Below are positions 1-7,291 of a stretch of DNA of 17,625 nucleotides, in pieces. The DNA is from Candidatus Bathyarchaeota archaeon (GTDB lineage Archaea; Thermoproteota; Bathyarchaeia; Bathyarchaeales; DTEX01): positions 1 to 17,625 of the forward strand of contig PIYH01000031.1 of the NCBI GenBank assembly GCA_003601695.1, read 5' to 3'. The stretch's first letter is position 1. The number at the start of each line of letters is the position of its first letter. Below the pieces are notes generated by a model that saw only the letters and a list, made by a program, of their open reading frames with translations, was not told the DNA's origin and did not search any database. A program made the position numbers and the translations under genes.

Positions 1-656
1 AGGATCCACTATTAAAGAAATGCAAAGAAAAAGAGAGAGTCTCCCCTCTTTTGCAACATAAACCCCCTCAGGCATATTTCTCCTAATACGCCACATACAC
101 TACATATTAGCAACTTTTTAAACGCAATCTCCATCCAAGATCAATCATTAGCTCACATATCATTCTCAAAAATTTTTCAGAAAACCAAAGTCAGATCCAA
201 TAAACATTCAGCCACAATCACACAAGTATATATACTAATTTTTCGCCAGCAAAACGATGGTTCCAAGATCGATTATAGCGGAGATCAAAATCACCTCCAG
301 ATCGATCTACAATCCATGATTCTCCTCTGAATTCTCTAAAGAATTCCAAGATAAGCCATAAGTAGCGTAGAGGTATATTGTAGCCAGATATCCGTTATCC
401 AAGCCATAGAGATTCTGAGAAATGTAATCCTAAAGCATATGTGGATCTGATAATTTACTGGAAAGGAGAGCCGAGACGCCGAAGCCGGAAACATAAAAGC
501 GTCATAGTTAAAAAATTTTGTTTGCGATCAGCGCGAGAAGATCGCAACGGCCCAAAGATATCGAAGCATGGATGAAGGTACACCCCGATAATGAGATCAG
601 ACATCAAGAAATGAGCCTTGAAACAGGCTTCTTTTCAAAGAATCAATTCAAAAGGC
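1..656. other. AT-rich stretch without a convincing gene
   Basis: No open frame here looks like a protein. The only visible structure is minor: a perfect 7-bp inverted repeat with a CTAA loop at 329-346 (GAATTCT/AGAATTC), a weak 5-bp hairpin at 614-629 just beyond the 3' end of the minus-strand tRNA-Ala, and two copies of AGATCGAT near 276-304. The open frame running from 518 across the tRNA is antisense to the tRNA and is not credible as a gene. The stretch may be the eroded flank of an integrated element, but nothing in it proves this. Confidence 0.5.
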
Positions 657-734
657 TGGTGGACCGGGGGGGATTTGAACCCCCGACCTCCGCCGTGCGA
701 GGGCGGCATTCATTCCAGACTGAACTACCGGCCC
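657..734 (-). tRNA. tRNA-Ala (anticodon CGC), CCA encoded, no intron
   Basis: Read on the minus strand, the sequence folds as a complete cloverleaf. The acceptor is GGGCCGG paired with CCGGTCC, the D stem is GTTC/GAAT, the anticodon stem CCGCC/GGCGG closes the loop CTCGCAC, the variable loop is AGGTC, and the T stem GGGGG/CCCCC closes TTCAAAT. The anticodon is CGC, which reads GCG. The third acceptor pair is G3-U70, the classical alanine identity element, so the assignment rests on two independent features. Discriminator A (660) is followed by an encoded CCA (657-659). The mature 5' end is at 734. A partial copy of the first 20 nucleotides lies at 3117-3136. Confidence 0.96.
715..734 (-). repeat. 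20-nt 5' end of tRNA-Ala, member 1 of a direct repeat
   Basis: The first 20 nucleotides of tRNA-Ala recur at 3117-3136 with one mismatch (C720 versus T3122 on the plus strand). The similarity stops at the mature 5' end of the tRNA and in the D loop. The two copies bracket about 2.4 kb of patchy DNA. This could be an attachment-site pair left by integration, or the stump of a second tRNA gene. Confidence 0.6.
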
Positions 735-942
735 ATAGCCGTTAATATTTATTTCTCAAGTAATCTTTCTAATGCTTGAACGATCTTTTCCTTTTCTCGT
801 ACTGTATCTCTTTGAATAGCTCTATAAATTTGTTTATGAGCAGCTTGTACCTTTTCGTGTGTTGGTTTAGCAGCCACTCTGCGAAGCCATGTCTCGCTAA
901 TTGCAGTGCTTCTTTCGCATTTTCGGCATGTATATGTATTGT

Positions 943-1121
943 GTTTCCCGCAACTTCCTCGGCAGCCTAATACTGGCACAGGTCTACCTTGCGGCGATGA
1001 GCAGAGAGGACACGCCGGAGAAGAGGCGGCGGTTATTCTACATCTACGTCGACGAGGCATACAGGACATTCTACAGCCGTTGAGGAAGTACAAGGTTTCC
1101 ATGACCCTCGTCTCCCTCTGA
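943..1121 (+). pseudogene. Remnant of a HerA/TraG/VirD4-like ATPase (C-terminal part)
   Basis: Translation from about 943 to 1080 gives a segment containing GSLILAQVYLAAMSRED and then FYIYVDEAYRTFYS. The second part has the shape of a Walker B strand ending in Asp-Glu, as in conjugation or DUF87-type motor ATPases, in which an 'LxLAxxSR' helix precedes 'hhhhDE'. A TGA follows at 1081. The expected next element, LRKYKVSMTLVS, continues at 1080-1118 in another frame, so the gene is both truncated and frameshifted. No Walker A or N-terminal domain is present. Family assignment comes from motif shape only. It suggests a former plasmid or conjugative element in this interval. A minus-strand open frame (749-1159) overlaps it and is discussed under findings. 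Confidence 0.5.
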
Positions 1122-1187
1122 ACATCTGCTTGAAGGTTAACAGTTAGGCTCATAAGCATAATCCAACTAGCAATTATAGATTGAGAA

Positions 1188-2345
1188 ATGTCTCATGTAG
1201 AGTTCGATCCTGAATGGTTTAGGAGGCATTTGCTCTCCGATATTCTTCCGAACTGGCTGAGAGGCTCAGTTACATCCGAAGGGCTCTTCCTTCCACGTCT
1301 GGATCGAAGATGGAATAGGCTCAGCGGAGATTTTGGAACCTTAGTCTCGCAGTCTAGGCTGCTATACAATTTCTCCGTCGGATACGAGTTTACTGGAGAT
1401 GAGGCATACTTGGAGGCTGTGAGTTCAGGAGTGGATTTCCTTCTGTCAAACTTCAGGGATGAGAGACTTAAGGGCTGGTATTGGTCATGCAGATTGGATG
1501 GCAGAGTGCTTGACCCCCATAAGGACTGTTATGGACATGCCTTCGTCATATTTGGTCTTTCCCATGCATATAGAATCTTGGGGGATGAAAGGCTTATAGA
1601 GGAGGCTCTTGAGACTTGGAGGCTCATGAAGGATAGGTTCATGGATGAGCACGGCGGATTCTGGCGGAGGCTTAGCAGGGACTACAAGAGGATTGAGTAT
1701 GTAAAGTCTCAGAATCCCATGATGCATACATTTGAGGCTTTATTGGCTTTAAGTGAGATTGAGGGATTAGAGCATATAAGAGATGAGGCTGCTGAAGTCG
1801 CGGATTTCGTTACTGAAAAGCTTAGAAGGAAAGATGGAGTTCTCCCCGAAGTATTCACGGCGGATTGGAGGGAGCTCCCAGCCGATAAGAGAGGAAGAAT
1901 AGATCTTGGCCATGCATTTGAGTGGGCATATCTCCTATCGAAGGCCTCGGATACGGGATTAAGCACTAAATACCTCGAATATGCATATGAGTTCCTAGGT
2001 TATGGATTTAGAATGGGATATGATAGAGTGGATGGTGGGATATTCTCTCCTGCAACTCCCGATGGAAGGGTTATTAGGAGGAAGGGATGGTGGGAGCAGT
2101 GTGAGGCTATTAGGGCGATGATGCACTTTGCAATCAGGAGGGGCAGAGGGGATCTATTTAAACCCCTAAATGAGACATTGAGGTTCGTCAGGCAGAACTA
2201 TGTGGATCCTGAGTTTGGAGGCTGGTATAAGTCTATCGAGGGCGAGGATAGCGTAAGGGATGAAAGTAAGGGAGACGAGTGGAAGGTCGATTACCATATT
2301 GTCGGAATGTGCATGGAGGCCATTAACCTAAGCGAATCGTTTTGA
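1188..2345 (+). CDS. AGE-family epimerase/isomerase (N-acylglucosamine or cellobiose 2-epimerase-like)
   Basis: The 385-residue protein has the features of the AGE superfamily, (alpha/alpha)6-barrel enzymes that epimerise or isomerise sugars at C2. Visible family motifs are QSRLLYNFS (55-63), DCYGHAFVIFGLSHA (113-127), QNPMMHTFEALLAL (175-188), DLGHAFEWAYLL (239-250), KGWWEQCEA (299-307), GGWYK (344-348) and VDYHI (367-371). His242 and His370 match the pair of histidines used as general acid/base in characterised family members. Length is normal and there is no signal peptide, so it should be cytosolic. The exact sugar (GlcNAc, mannose, cellobiose or another) cannot be told. It stands alone, intact, between decayed ATPase and transposase remnants, which suggests it may be cargo. 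The ATG has no clear ribosome binding site. Confidence 0.85.
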   Translation: MSHVEFDPEWFRRHLLSDILPNWLRGSVTSEGLFLPRLDRRWNRLSGDFGTLVSQSRLLYNFSVGYEFTGDEAYLEAVSSGVDFLLSNFRDERLKGWYWSCRLDGRVLDPHKDCYGHAFVIFGLSHAYRILGDERLIEEALETWRLMKDRFMDEHGGFWRRLSRDYKRIEYVKSQNPMMHTFEALLALSEIEGLEHIRDEAAEVADFVTEKLRRKDGVLPEVFTADWRELPADKRGRIDLGHAFEWAYLLSKASDTGLSTKYLEYAYEFLGYGFRMGYDRVDGGIFSPATPDGRVIRRKGWWEQCEAIRAMMHFAIRRGRGDLFKPLNETLRFVRQNYVDPEFGGWYKSIEGEDSVRDESKGDEWKVDYHIVGMCMEAINLSESF

Positions 2346-2412
2346 TCGCTTCTTTTGCGCCGCGAAAAATCGTATATAAAGGCATGTGGAGATTTAACCC
2401 AAAACCATTTCT

Positions 2413-2553
2413 TTATAAAAGAGAAGACAAGAATTTTCGCACTAATTGTTCATTTATCCTATTATTAAGCAGTTTATTTTTAATTTCCTCTTCCTTTTGA
2501 TTTTCAAGGGTAAATTCAATCCATCTTATTTCACTAAACTCTCTCAAGTTCAT
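2413..2553 (-). pseudogene. Small degraded open frame, 46 residues, unknown
   Basis: The minus strand reads M-N-L-R-E-F-S-E-I-R-W-I-E-F and continues as a Lys/Glu/Asn-rich, probably helical peptide ending LVRKFLSSLL. The same frame continues upstream beyond one TAA to an earlier ATG (reading MPYKEKLKIAYA then stop), so it may be the tail of a slightly longer gene broken by a nonsense codon. No Shine-Dalgarno sequence is visible and I recognise no family. It lies in the AT-rich, mobile-looking interval. It could equally be a chance open frame. Confidence 0.25.
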
Positions 2554-2640
2554 TTTTCCAATATTTGTTTAAGCGTAGGCTATCTTTAGTTTTTCTTTAT
2601 AAGGCATAGAAAGAATTTTAATTATTGTCCAGCTGAATAA

Positions 2641-3003
2641 CTCTTCTAGAGGCGGCGGAGAGCCACGGGAAGACCTTGAAGGCATATGGAGACGGAGCAT
2701 ACGACACAGGAGGGATCTACGAGCTTTCTGAATATAAGGGCGTTGAGGCTATTATAAAGCCTAGGAAGAACAGCCGCATAGACACACCTTCAGAGGCTAG
2801 GGGGAGGGCTGTAAGGTTGTATAGGCTTCTAGACCATGAAAGATGGGTTAGGCTCAAACAATACGGGAGAAGATGAAGCGTCGAGACGGCATTCAACATT
2901 CAAACGTGCATTCGGAGAGTTCTGCATGGTAAAGACCCTCAAAAGCATAAGGAAGAAACTCATGACGAAGGCATCCATCTACAACATGCTCATAAACCTA
3001 TAA
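2641..3003 (+). pseudogene. C-terminal remnant of an IS5/IS4-group DDE transposase
   Basis: The frame from 2649 reads EAAESHGKTLKAYGDGAYDT, followed by IKPRKNSR and a Tyr-Gly-Arg-Arg end. This is the second catalytic Asp region (YGDGAYD) and the 'IKPR(K)N' segment of DDE_Tnp_1 transposases. A TGA at 2874 replaces the Trp expected in 'GRRW', then VETAF follows in frame. A frameshift near 2893 leads into TFKRAFGEFCMVKTLKS and ends ASIYNMLINL at 3003, with the catalytic Glu in VETAF. The N-terminal half and any terminal inverted repeats are absent. It is therefore a dead insertion-sequence fragment with at least one nonsense codon and one frameshift. Confidence 0.8.
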
Positions 3004-3116
3004 GCAAGAGAACCAGCTGCTCAAGGCTTGCCTGTGCCAGCCGGCAAACCCTTCACCCTCCAAAATAAAAGGGGAGGACTTCATAAATGGTACTATTGAC
3101 CAAAAAGCCGTAAATA

Positions 3117-3136
3117 CCAGATTGAACTACCGGCCC
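3117..3136 (-). repeat. Truncated copy of the tRNA-Ala 5' end
   Basis: On the minus strand this reads GGGCCGGTAGTTCAATCTGG. It is identical to nucleotides 1-20 of the tRNA-Ala gene at 657-734 apart from one substitution in the D arm. What follows on the minus strand does not make a D stem partner, anticodon arm or T arm, so it is not a functional tRNA. It has the same orientation as the intact tRNA and lies 113 bp past the transposase remnant. Confidence 0.75.
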
Positions 3137-3246
3137 TTTTTGAAGTGCTCAGATTAATTTCATCAAAGAACTTAAATTAATGTTTTGTTTATGTATCCTT
3201 TTAACAGCAGAGATTCTCCGCTACATTCTTTAGGCCTAACGAAACG

Positions 3247-3258
3247 AAAAATATATAT
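3247..3258 (+). promoter_or_regulatory. Likely TATA box of the tRNA-Tyr gene
   Basis: An A/T run (AAAAATATATAT) is preceded by CGAA, which resembles a BRE. It lies about 30 bp upstream of the tRNA 5' end at 3286, the spacing expected for an archaeal promoter that starts a few bases before the mature tRNA. A short (CTTT)3 tract separates the two. Confidence 0.6.
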
Positions 3259-3316
3259 CCGTCTTTCTTTCTTTCTGAAAAATGTCGGGCGGTAGCTCAG
3301 CTTGGCAGAGCTTCCG

Positions 3317-3345
3317 AATCAGCCTTGAATAGGGCTGATGGAGAT
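3317..3345 (+). other. tRNA-Tyr intron 1 (29 nt, position 30/31, inside the anticodon stem)
   Basis: The bulge-helix-bulge is complete. The central 4-bp helix CTTC (3311-3314) pairs with GGAG (3340-3343, one T-G pair). The 5' bulge is CG|A and the 3' bulge is AT|G. The intron hairpin ATCAGCC/GGCTGAT is a perfect 7 bp. The ends are forced because only G3316 joined to G3346 gives the perfect stem TCCGG/CCGGA. Confidence 0.9.
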
Positions 3346-3352
3346 GCTGTAG

Positions 3353-3402
3353 ACGCCGCCCGAAACGCGGGCGCGTCGTTTCAGCCTGCTAAGCGTACAG
3401 AA
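3353..3402 (+). other. tRNA-Tyr intron 2 (50 nt, canonical position 37/38)
   Basis: The central helix is CTGT (3347-3350, anticodon loop) paired with ACAG (3397-3400). The bulges are AG|A and AA|A, and the exon helix is the anticodon stem. CGC/GCG (3354-3356, 3393-3395) and an inner GC-rich hairpin (GCCCG/CGGGC) form the intron body. Confidence 0.9.
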
Positions 3403-3418
3403 ACCGGAGTGTCGCAGG

Positions 3419-3449
3419 AGAGCTGCGGGTGAACCGTCAGCTCTGCGAG
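3419..3449 (+). other. tRNA-Tyr intron 3 (31 nt, position 53/54, T stem-loop border)
   Basis: The central helix CGCA (3413-3416) pairs perfectly with TGCG (3444-3447). The bulges are GG|A and AG|T. The intron stem GAGCTG/CAGCTC extends through CGG/CCG around the loop GTGAA. The central helix uses positions 48-51, so it competes with the T stem until the intron is removed. Confidence 0.9.
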
Positions 3450-3455
3450 TTCAAA

Positions 3456-3486
3456 TTAGGCTGGCGGATGCTGCCTCCTAGGAGAC
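3456..3486 (+). other. tRNA-Tyr intron 4 (31 nt, position 59/60, in the T loop)
   Basis: The intron stem TAGG/CCTA (3457-3460, 3477-3480) lies next to a central helix TTCA/GGAG (3450-3453, 3481-3484) that has one T-G pair and one A-G mismatch. The bulges are AA|T and AC|T and the exon helix is the T stem GCAGG/CCTGC. The junction could slide by one base because both ends carry T. The mature sequence is the same either way. Confidence 0.82.
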
Positions 3487-3507
3487 TCCTGCCCGCCCGA
3501 CCATAAG

Positions 3508-3520
3508 ATATTTTAATTTT
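3508..3520 (+). terminator. T-rich terminator after tRNA-Tyr
   Basis: ATATTTTAATTTT follows the encoded CCA by four bases. Archaeal RNA polymerase stops at such oligo-T tracts. A 6-bp inverted repeat TGTTGC/GCAACA (3520-3525, 3534-3539) follows immediately. Confidence 0.5.
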
Positions 3521-3571
3521 GTTGCGGTTTGTAGCAACATGTAGATCTATGTTTTATAGAGAGAAAAGAAG

Positions 3572-4435
3572 ATGTCTGGCGATCTAGAACAGCGAATTCG
3601 AGAACTATATGACCGAATTGATCGACTTAAGGCTGAAAGAGATGAGACGAAGAGAAACGCTTGGAGATGGGCTGAGAAACGAAATGGCATCCGAGAGGAG
3701 ATAAGGAGGATAAGACTGAAAGTTCGAGATCTAAAGCGAAAGAGGAACATGATTAATGATGAGGTAAAGCAGCTGAAGATTCTAATGAAGGCCGATAGGA
3801 AAAGGAGAAGGGAGATTATTGAGAAGATTAGGAGGCTTAGAGAGGAAAGAAAAAGAGTAAGCATAAATAAACCTCGTCGAAGCAGATCCCATCTTGATAG
3901 AGAGATAGAGAAGATTGAATGGAAGATTCAAACCGAGCCTCTTCCCCTCAATGTTGAGAAAGAACTTATCAGTCGCGTTAAGGTTTTAGAATCTCAGCTT
4001 GAAGTGTATCGTAGGATCGAAAAATTGAACGCCAAGATTGCGGAGATAAGGGGAAAGATGTATGAGATAGGGAGGAGGATTTCAAATTACAGGTCTAGAA
4101 TCTCGAAGAAAGCAGCGGAGAGCCAAGAGTTTCATCTAAAGATGCTTAAAGAAATAGAGAGAATAAAGGAGCTTGAGGAGGAAGCGAAAGAAAATCATCA
4201 GAGATATCTGGAGTATAAAGAGAAAACTAAAGCATTAAGCTTAGAGATCAAGAAGCTCCTAGATGAGGCTAAGACCATCAGAGAAAAGATAGAAGAGACG
4301 GAGAAGAAAGAGAGAGAACGGAAGGAGAAGATTCTCCAAAGGCAACTTGTAGAGAACGCCTTAAAGAAGATTAAGCGCGGAGAGAAGATCACATTCGACG
4401 AGTTCAAGATCCTGCTTGAGAAGGACGAGATTTAG
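3572..4435 (+). CDS. Archaeal coiled-coil protein, COG1340-like
   Basis: The 287-residue protein is extremely rich in Lys, Arg and Glu and is predicted to be almost entirely coiled coil. Helix runs at about 1-95 and 115-265 are separated by a short Pro-containing hinge (LPLN near 123-127), and a compact end carries KKIKRGEKITFDEF. The proline hinge followed by 'EKELISRVKVLESQL' and the 'GEKITFDEF' tail are how archaeal COG1340 proteins look, as I recall the family. Its function is not established. No signal peptide or membrane segment is seen. It begins a run of same-strand genes and ends 8 bp before the DUF373 gene, so they are probably co-transcribed. The start ATG is preceded only by a purine run (AAAAGAAG). 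Confidence 0.8.
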   Translation: MSGDLEQRIRELYDRIDRLKAERDETKRNAWRWAEKRNGIREEIRRIRLKVRDLKRKRNMINDEVKQLKILMKADRKRRREIIEKIRRLREERKRVSINKPRRSRSHLDREIEKIEWKIQTEPLPLNVEKELISRVKVLESQLEVYRRIEKLNAKIAEIRGKMYEIGRRISNYRSRISKKAAESQEFHLKMLKEIERIKELEEEAKENHQRYLEYKEKTKALSLEIKKLLDEAKTIREKIEETEKKERERKEKILQRQLVENALKKIKRGEKITFDEFKILLEKDEI

Positions 4436-4443
4436 TAACGAAA

Positions 4444-5730
4444 ATGGATTCTGGATCTGAAAGACTTATTTGTGAAGGGATCAATATATATGAGGGGGAA
4501 TTCGGGAGAAGAGTAATGTCCAGAGAGGGAAAGCAAACATCCGAATCTATACTTATTTTATGCGTCGACAGGGATGACGATATAGGGCGAAAAACTGGAG
4601 TTAAGACTCCTATAATTGGAAAGGAAGATAACATGAAATCAGCTCTGAAGCTTATACTCGCTGACCCTGAGGAAGCCGACGCAAACGCAATGTTCGAAGC
4701 TATAAGGCTGTATAATGTACTGAACAAGAACAAGAAGAGCGAAGAAAAGTATGAAATAGCCACCATAGCTGGGTCGGAAATCGGCGGAGTAACAGCTGAC
4801 AGAAAACTTGTAGCCGAGCTCGGGGAAGTCTTGAAAAAATTTCCCGCAGATGGATTAATCCTCGTAACGGATGGATTCTCAGATGAAGACATAATGCCTC
4901 TCATCAAGACGAGAATTCCCGTCACATCTGTGAGAAGAGTCGTCATCAAGCATAGTGAATCGATAGAGGAGACAGCCGCGCTTTTCTCCAGATACTGGAG
5001 AATGATCATAGAAGATCCGAGATACTCGAAGATTGCGCTGGGGCTGCCGGGAATACTACTTATCTCCTTAGGAATCTTAATCTTGCTCAAAACATTCATA
5101 AAATTCGATATATACACATGGATAGCTATCGTCGGGTTAATAATCCTCGGGAGCTATCTCTTAGGTAAGGGTTACAGAATAGATCGAAAAATCTCAGCTA
5201 TAGCCCCACATCTGTATCATTACTCCATTCCAGGAATGGTTGAAAGCTTCTCCTTAACTTTCGGATTCATTCTTATAGGCATAGGCTTTTACCAAGCTGG
5301 GTCATTCATAGTCTCCAAGTATGGATTAGGCTTCCACTTCCCGATGGATGCTGAAAAGTTGATGGCTCTTTTACCCTTGATAATAGGATGGTTCATAAAT
5401 AAGATTATAACTCTGGCAATCGTGGGGATATGTACAATCTTCTTAGGGAAGTCAATAGCCTATCTGCTGGAGCGTGACACAAGATTCTGGAGGATGATAG
5501 TCTTAATCGTTGTTTCAGCTTGGTCATGGACTATTCTGAATGAGATTTCTCGAATAATCTTAGATCCCTCATTACCTCCAGACGGTCTAGTAATGTCTGT
5601 TATAATAGGAATAGCAGTCATCGCTGTTTCAGGATCAGCAACACTGCTCTTAAGCAGGAAATATCGCGACTTCTTTAAAGGAAAAAAGAAGCGGAAGGCC
5701 GAAGATGCTGAAGCAGAAGGCTCCTCCTAA
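4444..5730 (+). CDS. DUF373 family integral membrane protein
   Basis: A cytosolic N-terminal domain opens with the family signature ILCVDRDDDIGRKTG (38-52) and contains IAGSEIGG (108-115) and the acidic turn LILVTDGFSDED (138-149). Six hydrophobic segments follow, at roughly 197-217, 223-241, 268-291, 305-335, 350-373 and 382-403. The tail is basic and then acidic. This arrangement is that of the archaeal DUF373 proteins (COG2237), whose function is unknown. Met25 (4516) is an alternative start closer to the usual family start. The gene overlaps the downstream phosphorylase gene by 26 bp. The long minus-strand open frame opposite its first half is a shadow. Confidence 0.85.
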   Translation: MDSGSERLICEGINIYEGEFGRRVMSREGKQTSESILILCVDRDDDIGRKTGVKTPIIGKEDNMKSALKLILADPEEADANAMFEAIRLYNVLNKNKKSEEKYEIATIAGSEIGGVTADRKLVAELGEVLKKFPADGLILVTDGFSDEDIMPLIKTRIPVTSVRRVVIKHSESIEETAALFSRYWRMIIEDPRYSKIALGLPGILLISLGILILLKTFIKFDIYTWIAIVGLIILGSYLLGKGYRIDRKISAIAPHLYHYSIPGMVESFSLTFGFILIGIGFYQAGSFIVSKYGLGFHFPMDAEKLMALLPLIIGWFINKIITLAIVGICTIFLGKSIAYLLERDTRFWRMIVLIVVSAWSWTILNEISRIILDPSLPPDGLVMSVIIGIAVIAVSGSATLLLSRKYRDFFKGKKKRKAEDAEAEGSS

Positions 5731-6451
5731 GGCTAAGATTGCGATAATAGGAGGAACAGGCTTAGAATCTCTTCTCAGATCCTATAGTAGAGTATGCGTA
5801 GAGACTCCTTACGGATCTTCCATTATCTCTCTCGGAAATGTTGAAGAAAAAGTTGTAGCGTTTATTCCACGCCATGGATATAAACATAAGCTCCTACCGC
5901 ATAGGATAAATTACAGAGCAAATATTTATAGTCTCTATACTATTGGTGTAAAAAAGATAATTGCAACGAATGCTGTAGGCGCCGTGAATCCGAGATTTCA
6001 GATAGGAGACATAGCTGTTCCGCATGACTTGATAGATTTCACAAAGCAGAGGACGCTTACATTCTTTGATGATCCAGAATCTGCACATGTAGACTTCACA
6101 GAACCCTACTGTAACGAACTACGTGAAATCCTGATTAGAGCGGCTAACGACGTTGAAGAAAAAGTACATAGATACGCGGTTTATGCATGTATGGAAGGAC
6201 CTAGATATGAAACTGCAGCTGAGGTTCATATGCTCAGGACGCTTGGATGCGACATTGTAGGTATGACCAGCATGCCTGAGGCAATCTTGGCTAGGGAGCT
6301 CGGAATATGTTACGCATCATTATGCTACGTCTCTAATATGGCAGCAGGTCTAGGCGGGAGGATCTCACATCAAGAAGTCTCAAAGATAGCATCTTCGATA
6401 AAGCCGCGATTAGATAAAATATTAATGCAGACAGTCTCATATTTGACATGA
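5705..6451 (+). CDS. mtnP: Methylthio-purine nucleoside phosphorylase (MTI/MTA phosphorylase)
   Basis: This is a member of the PNP/MTAP family, which cleaves a nucleoside with phosphate to give a sugar 1-phosphate and a free base. Visible are the phosphate loop IIGGTGLE (14-21), PRHG (55-58), the NAVGAV strand (89-94), MEGPRYET (163-170) and the substrate segment MTSMPEA (187-193). Asn211 in VSNMAAG occupies the base-recognition position where adenosine-specific MTA phosphorylases carry Asp. Asn with a following 'AAG' is typical of 6-oxopurine enzymes such as methylthioinosine phosphorylase, so inosine-type substrates are likely. The role would be methionine and purine salvage after S-adenosylmethionine-dependent reactions. 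The length of 248 is usual. Translation is probably coupled to the overlapping DUF373 gene. Confidence 0.85.
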   Translation: MLKQKAPPKAKIAIIGGTGLESLLRSYSRVCVETPYGSSIISLGNVEEKVVAFIPRHGYKHKLLPHRINYRANIYSLYTIGVKKIIATNAVGAVNPRFQIGDIAVPHDLIDFTKQRTLTFFDDPESAHVDFTEPYCNELREILIRAANDVEEKVHRYAVYACMEGPRYETAAEVHMLRTLGCDIVGMTSMPEAILARELGICYASLCYVSNMAAGLGGRISHQEVSKIASSIKPRLDKILMQTVSYLT

Positions 6452-6497
6452 AAATGCATGCCTTAATTTATGCGATAGATCTAGAAGTGAGGTAAGG

Positions 6498-7280
6498 ATG
6501 CTTAGAACTCTTCTATCGATACTCGGCGTGTATCAGATATATGAGAAATGGCTTCTGCAACAGGTGAAGAATAAGCCGAAGCCCAAACATATAGGTGTGA
6601 TCCTAGATGGAAACAGAAGATGGGCCACAGATCACTCCTTAGATCCAAAGCTAGGCCACCATTACGGAGCAGATAAAACTGAGGAGGTACTCAGATGGTG
6701 TCTAGATCTAGGAATTGAAAGCATCACTTTATACGTCTTCTCAACTGAGAACTTTAAAAGATCCAGAGAGGAAGTTGAGGATTTAATGAATCTCTTTGAA
6801 GAAAGACTTCGAAAGCTTAAGGAGGACAAGAGTATTCACAAACATAAAGTTAGAATAAAAGCTATTGGAAGGATACACCTCTTACCTGAGAGACTTCAGA
6901 AACTCATAAAAGAGATCGAGGAGACGACAAAGAAATATGACAGTCATTTCCTTAATCTTGCAATAGCGTATGGAGGTAGAGCCGAGATAATCGATGCTAC
7001 GAAGAAGATAGCCAAGAAAATACTGAGCGGTGAATTATCAATCGAGGATATAAACGAGAAAACCTTCGAGAAAAACCTTTACACATCGCATCTTCCAAAG
7101 CAGGATCCCGACCTTATAATAAGGACTTCCGGGGAGGAGAGACTGAGCGGTTTCCTTCTCTATCAGTCAGCCTACAGCGAACTCTTCTTCATCGATGTTT
7201 ACTGGCCGGAATTTAGACACATAGACCTTTTAAGGGCTATTAGAACCTATCAGAGACGAAAGAGAAAATTCGGAAAATAA
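6498..7280 (+). CDS. uppS: Archaeal cis-prenyltransferase (tritrans,polycis-undecaprenyl diphosphate synthase)
   Basis: The enzyme adds isopentenyl diphosphate in cis to an allylic primer, making the long polyprenyl diphosphate that carries glycans for N-glycosylation. Evidence is HIGVILDGNRRWA (31-43), which holds the catalytic Asp37 and the diphosphate-binding loop, then ITLYVFSTENFKR, and near the C terminus DLIIRTSGEERLSGFLL followed by YSELFF, which bind the homoallylic substrate and Mg2+. The length of 260 is normal for archaeal enzymes. The roughly 30-residue N-terminal extension is amphipathic and may attach it to the membrane surface. The start is supported by GAGGTAAGG just upstream of the ATG. 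It lies 46 bp after the phosphorylase gene and converges on the YchF gene with only 11 bp between them. Confidence 0.93.
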   Translation: MLRTLLSILGVYQIYEKWLLQQVKNKPKPKHIGVILDGNRRWATDHSLDPKLGHHYGADKTEEVLRWCLDLGIESITLYVFSTENFKRSREEVEDLMNLFEERLRKLKEDKSIHKHKVRIKAIGRIHLLPERLQKLIKEIEETTKKYDSHFLNLAIAYGGRAEIIDATKKIAKKILSGELSIEDINEKTFEKNLYTSHLPKQDPDLIIRTSGEERLSGFLLYQSAYSELFFIDVYWPEFRHIDLLRAIRTYQRRKRKFGK

Positions 7281-7291
7281 CAGAGTAGCCC

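Larger units (their letters stand above)
3286..3503 (+). tRNA. tRNA-Tyr (anticodon GTA) interrupted by four introns, CCA encoded
   Basis: Five exons (3286-3316, 3346-3352, 3403-3418, 3450-3455, 3487-3500) join to a normal 74-nt cloverleaf plus encoded CCA (3501-3503). The acceptor is CGGGCGG/CCGCCCG, the D stem GCTC/GAGC, the anticodon stem TCCGG/CCGGA with loop CTGTAGA, the variable loop GTGTC, and the T stem GCAGG/CCTGC with loop TTCAAAT. The anticodon GTA and the C1-G72 pair, an archaeal tyrosine identity feature, agree. G15 and C48 form the expected Levitt pair. Introns fall after positions 30, 37, 53 and 59. Unspliced, no cloverleaf forms because the anticodon stem and T loop are split. 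Each junction shows a bulge-helix-bulge (see intron entries), so the gene is predicted to be functional and to need an endonuclease of broad specificity. Confidence 0.93.
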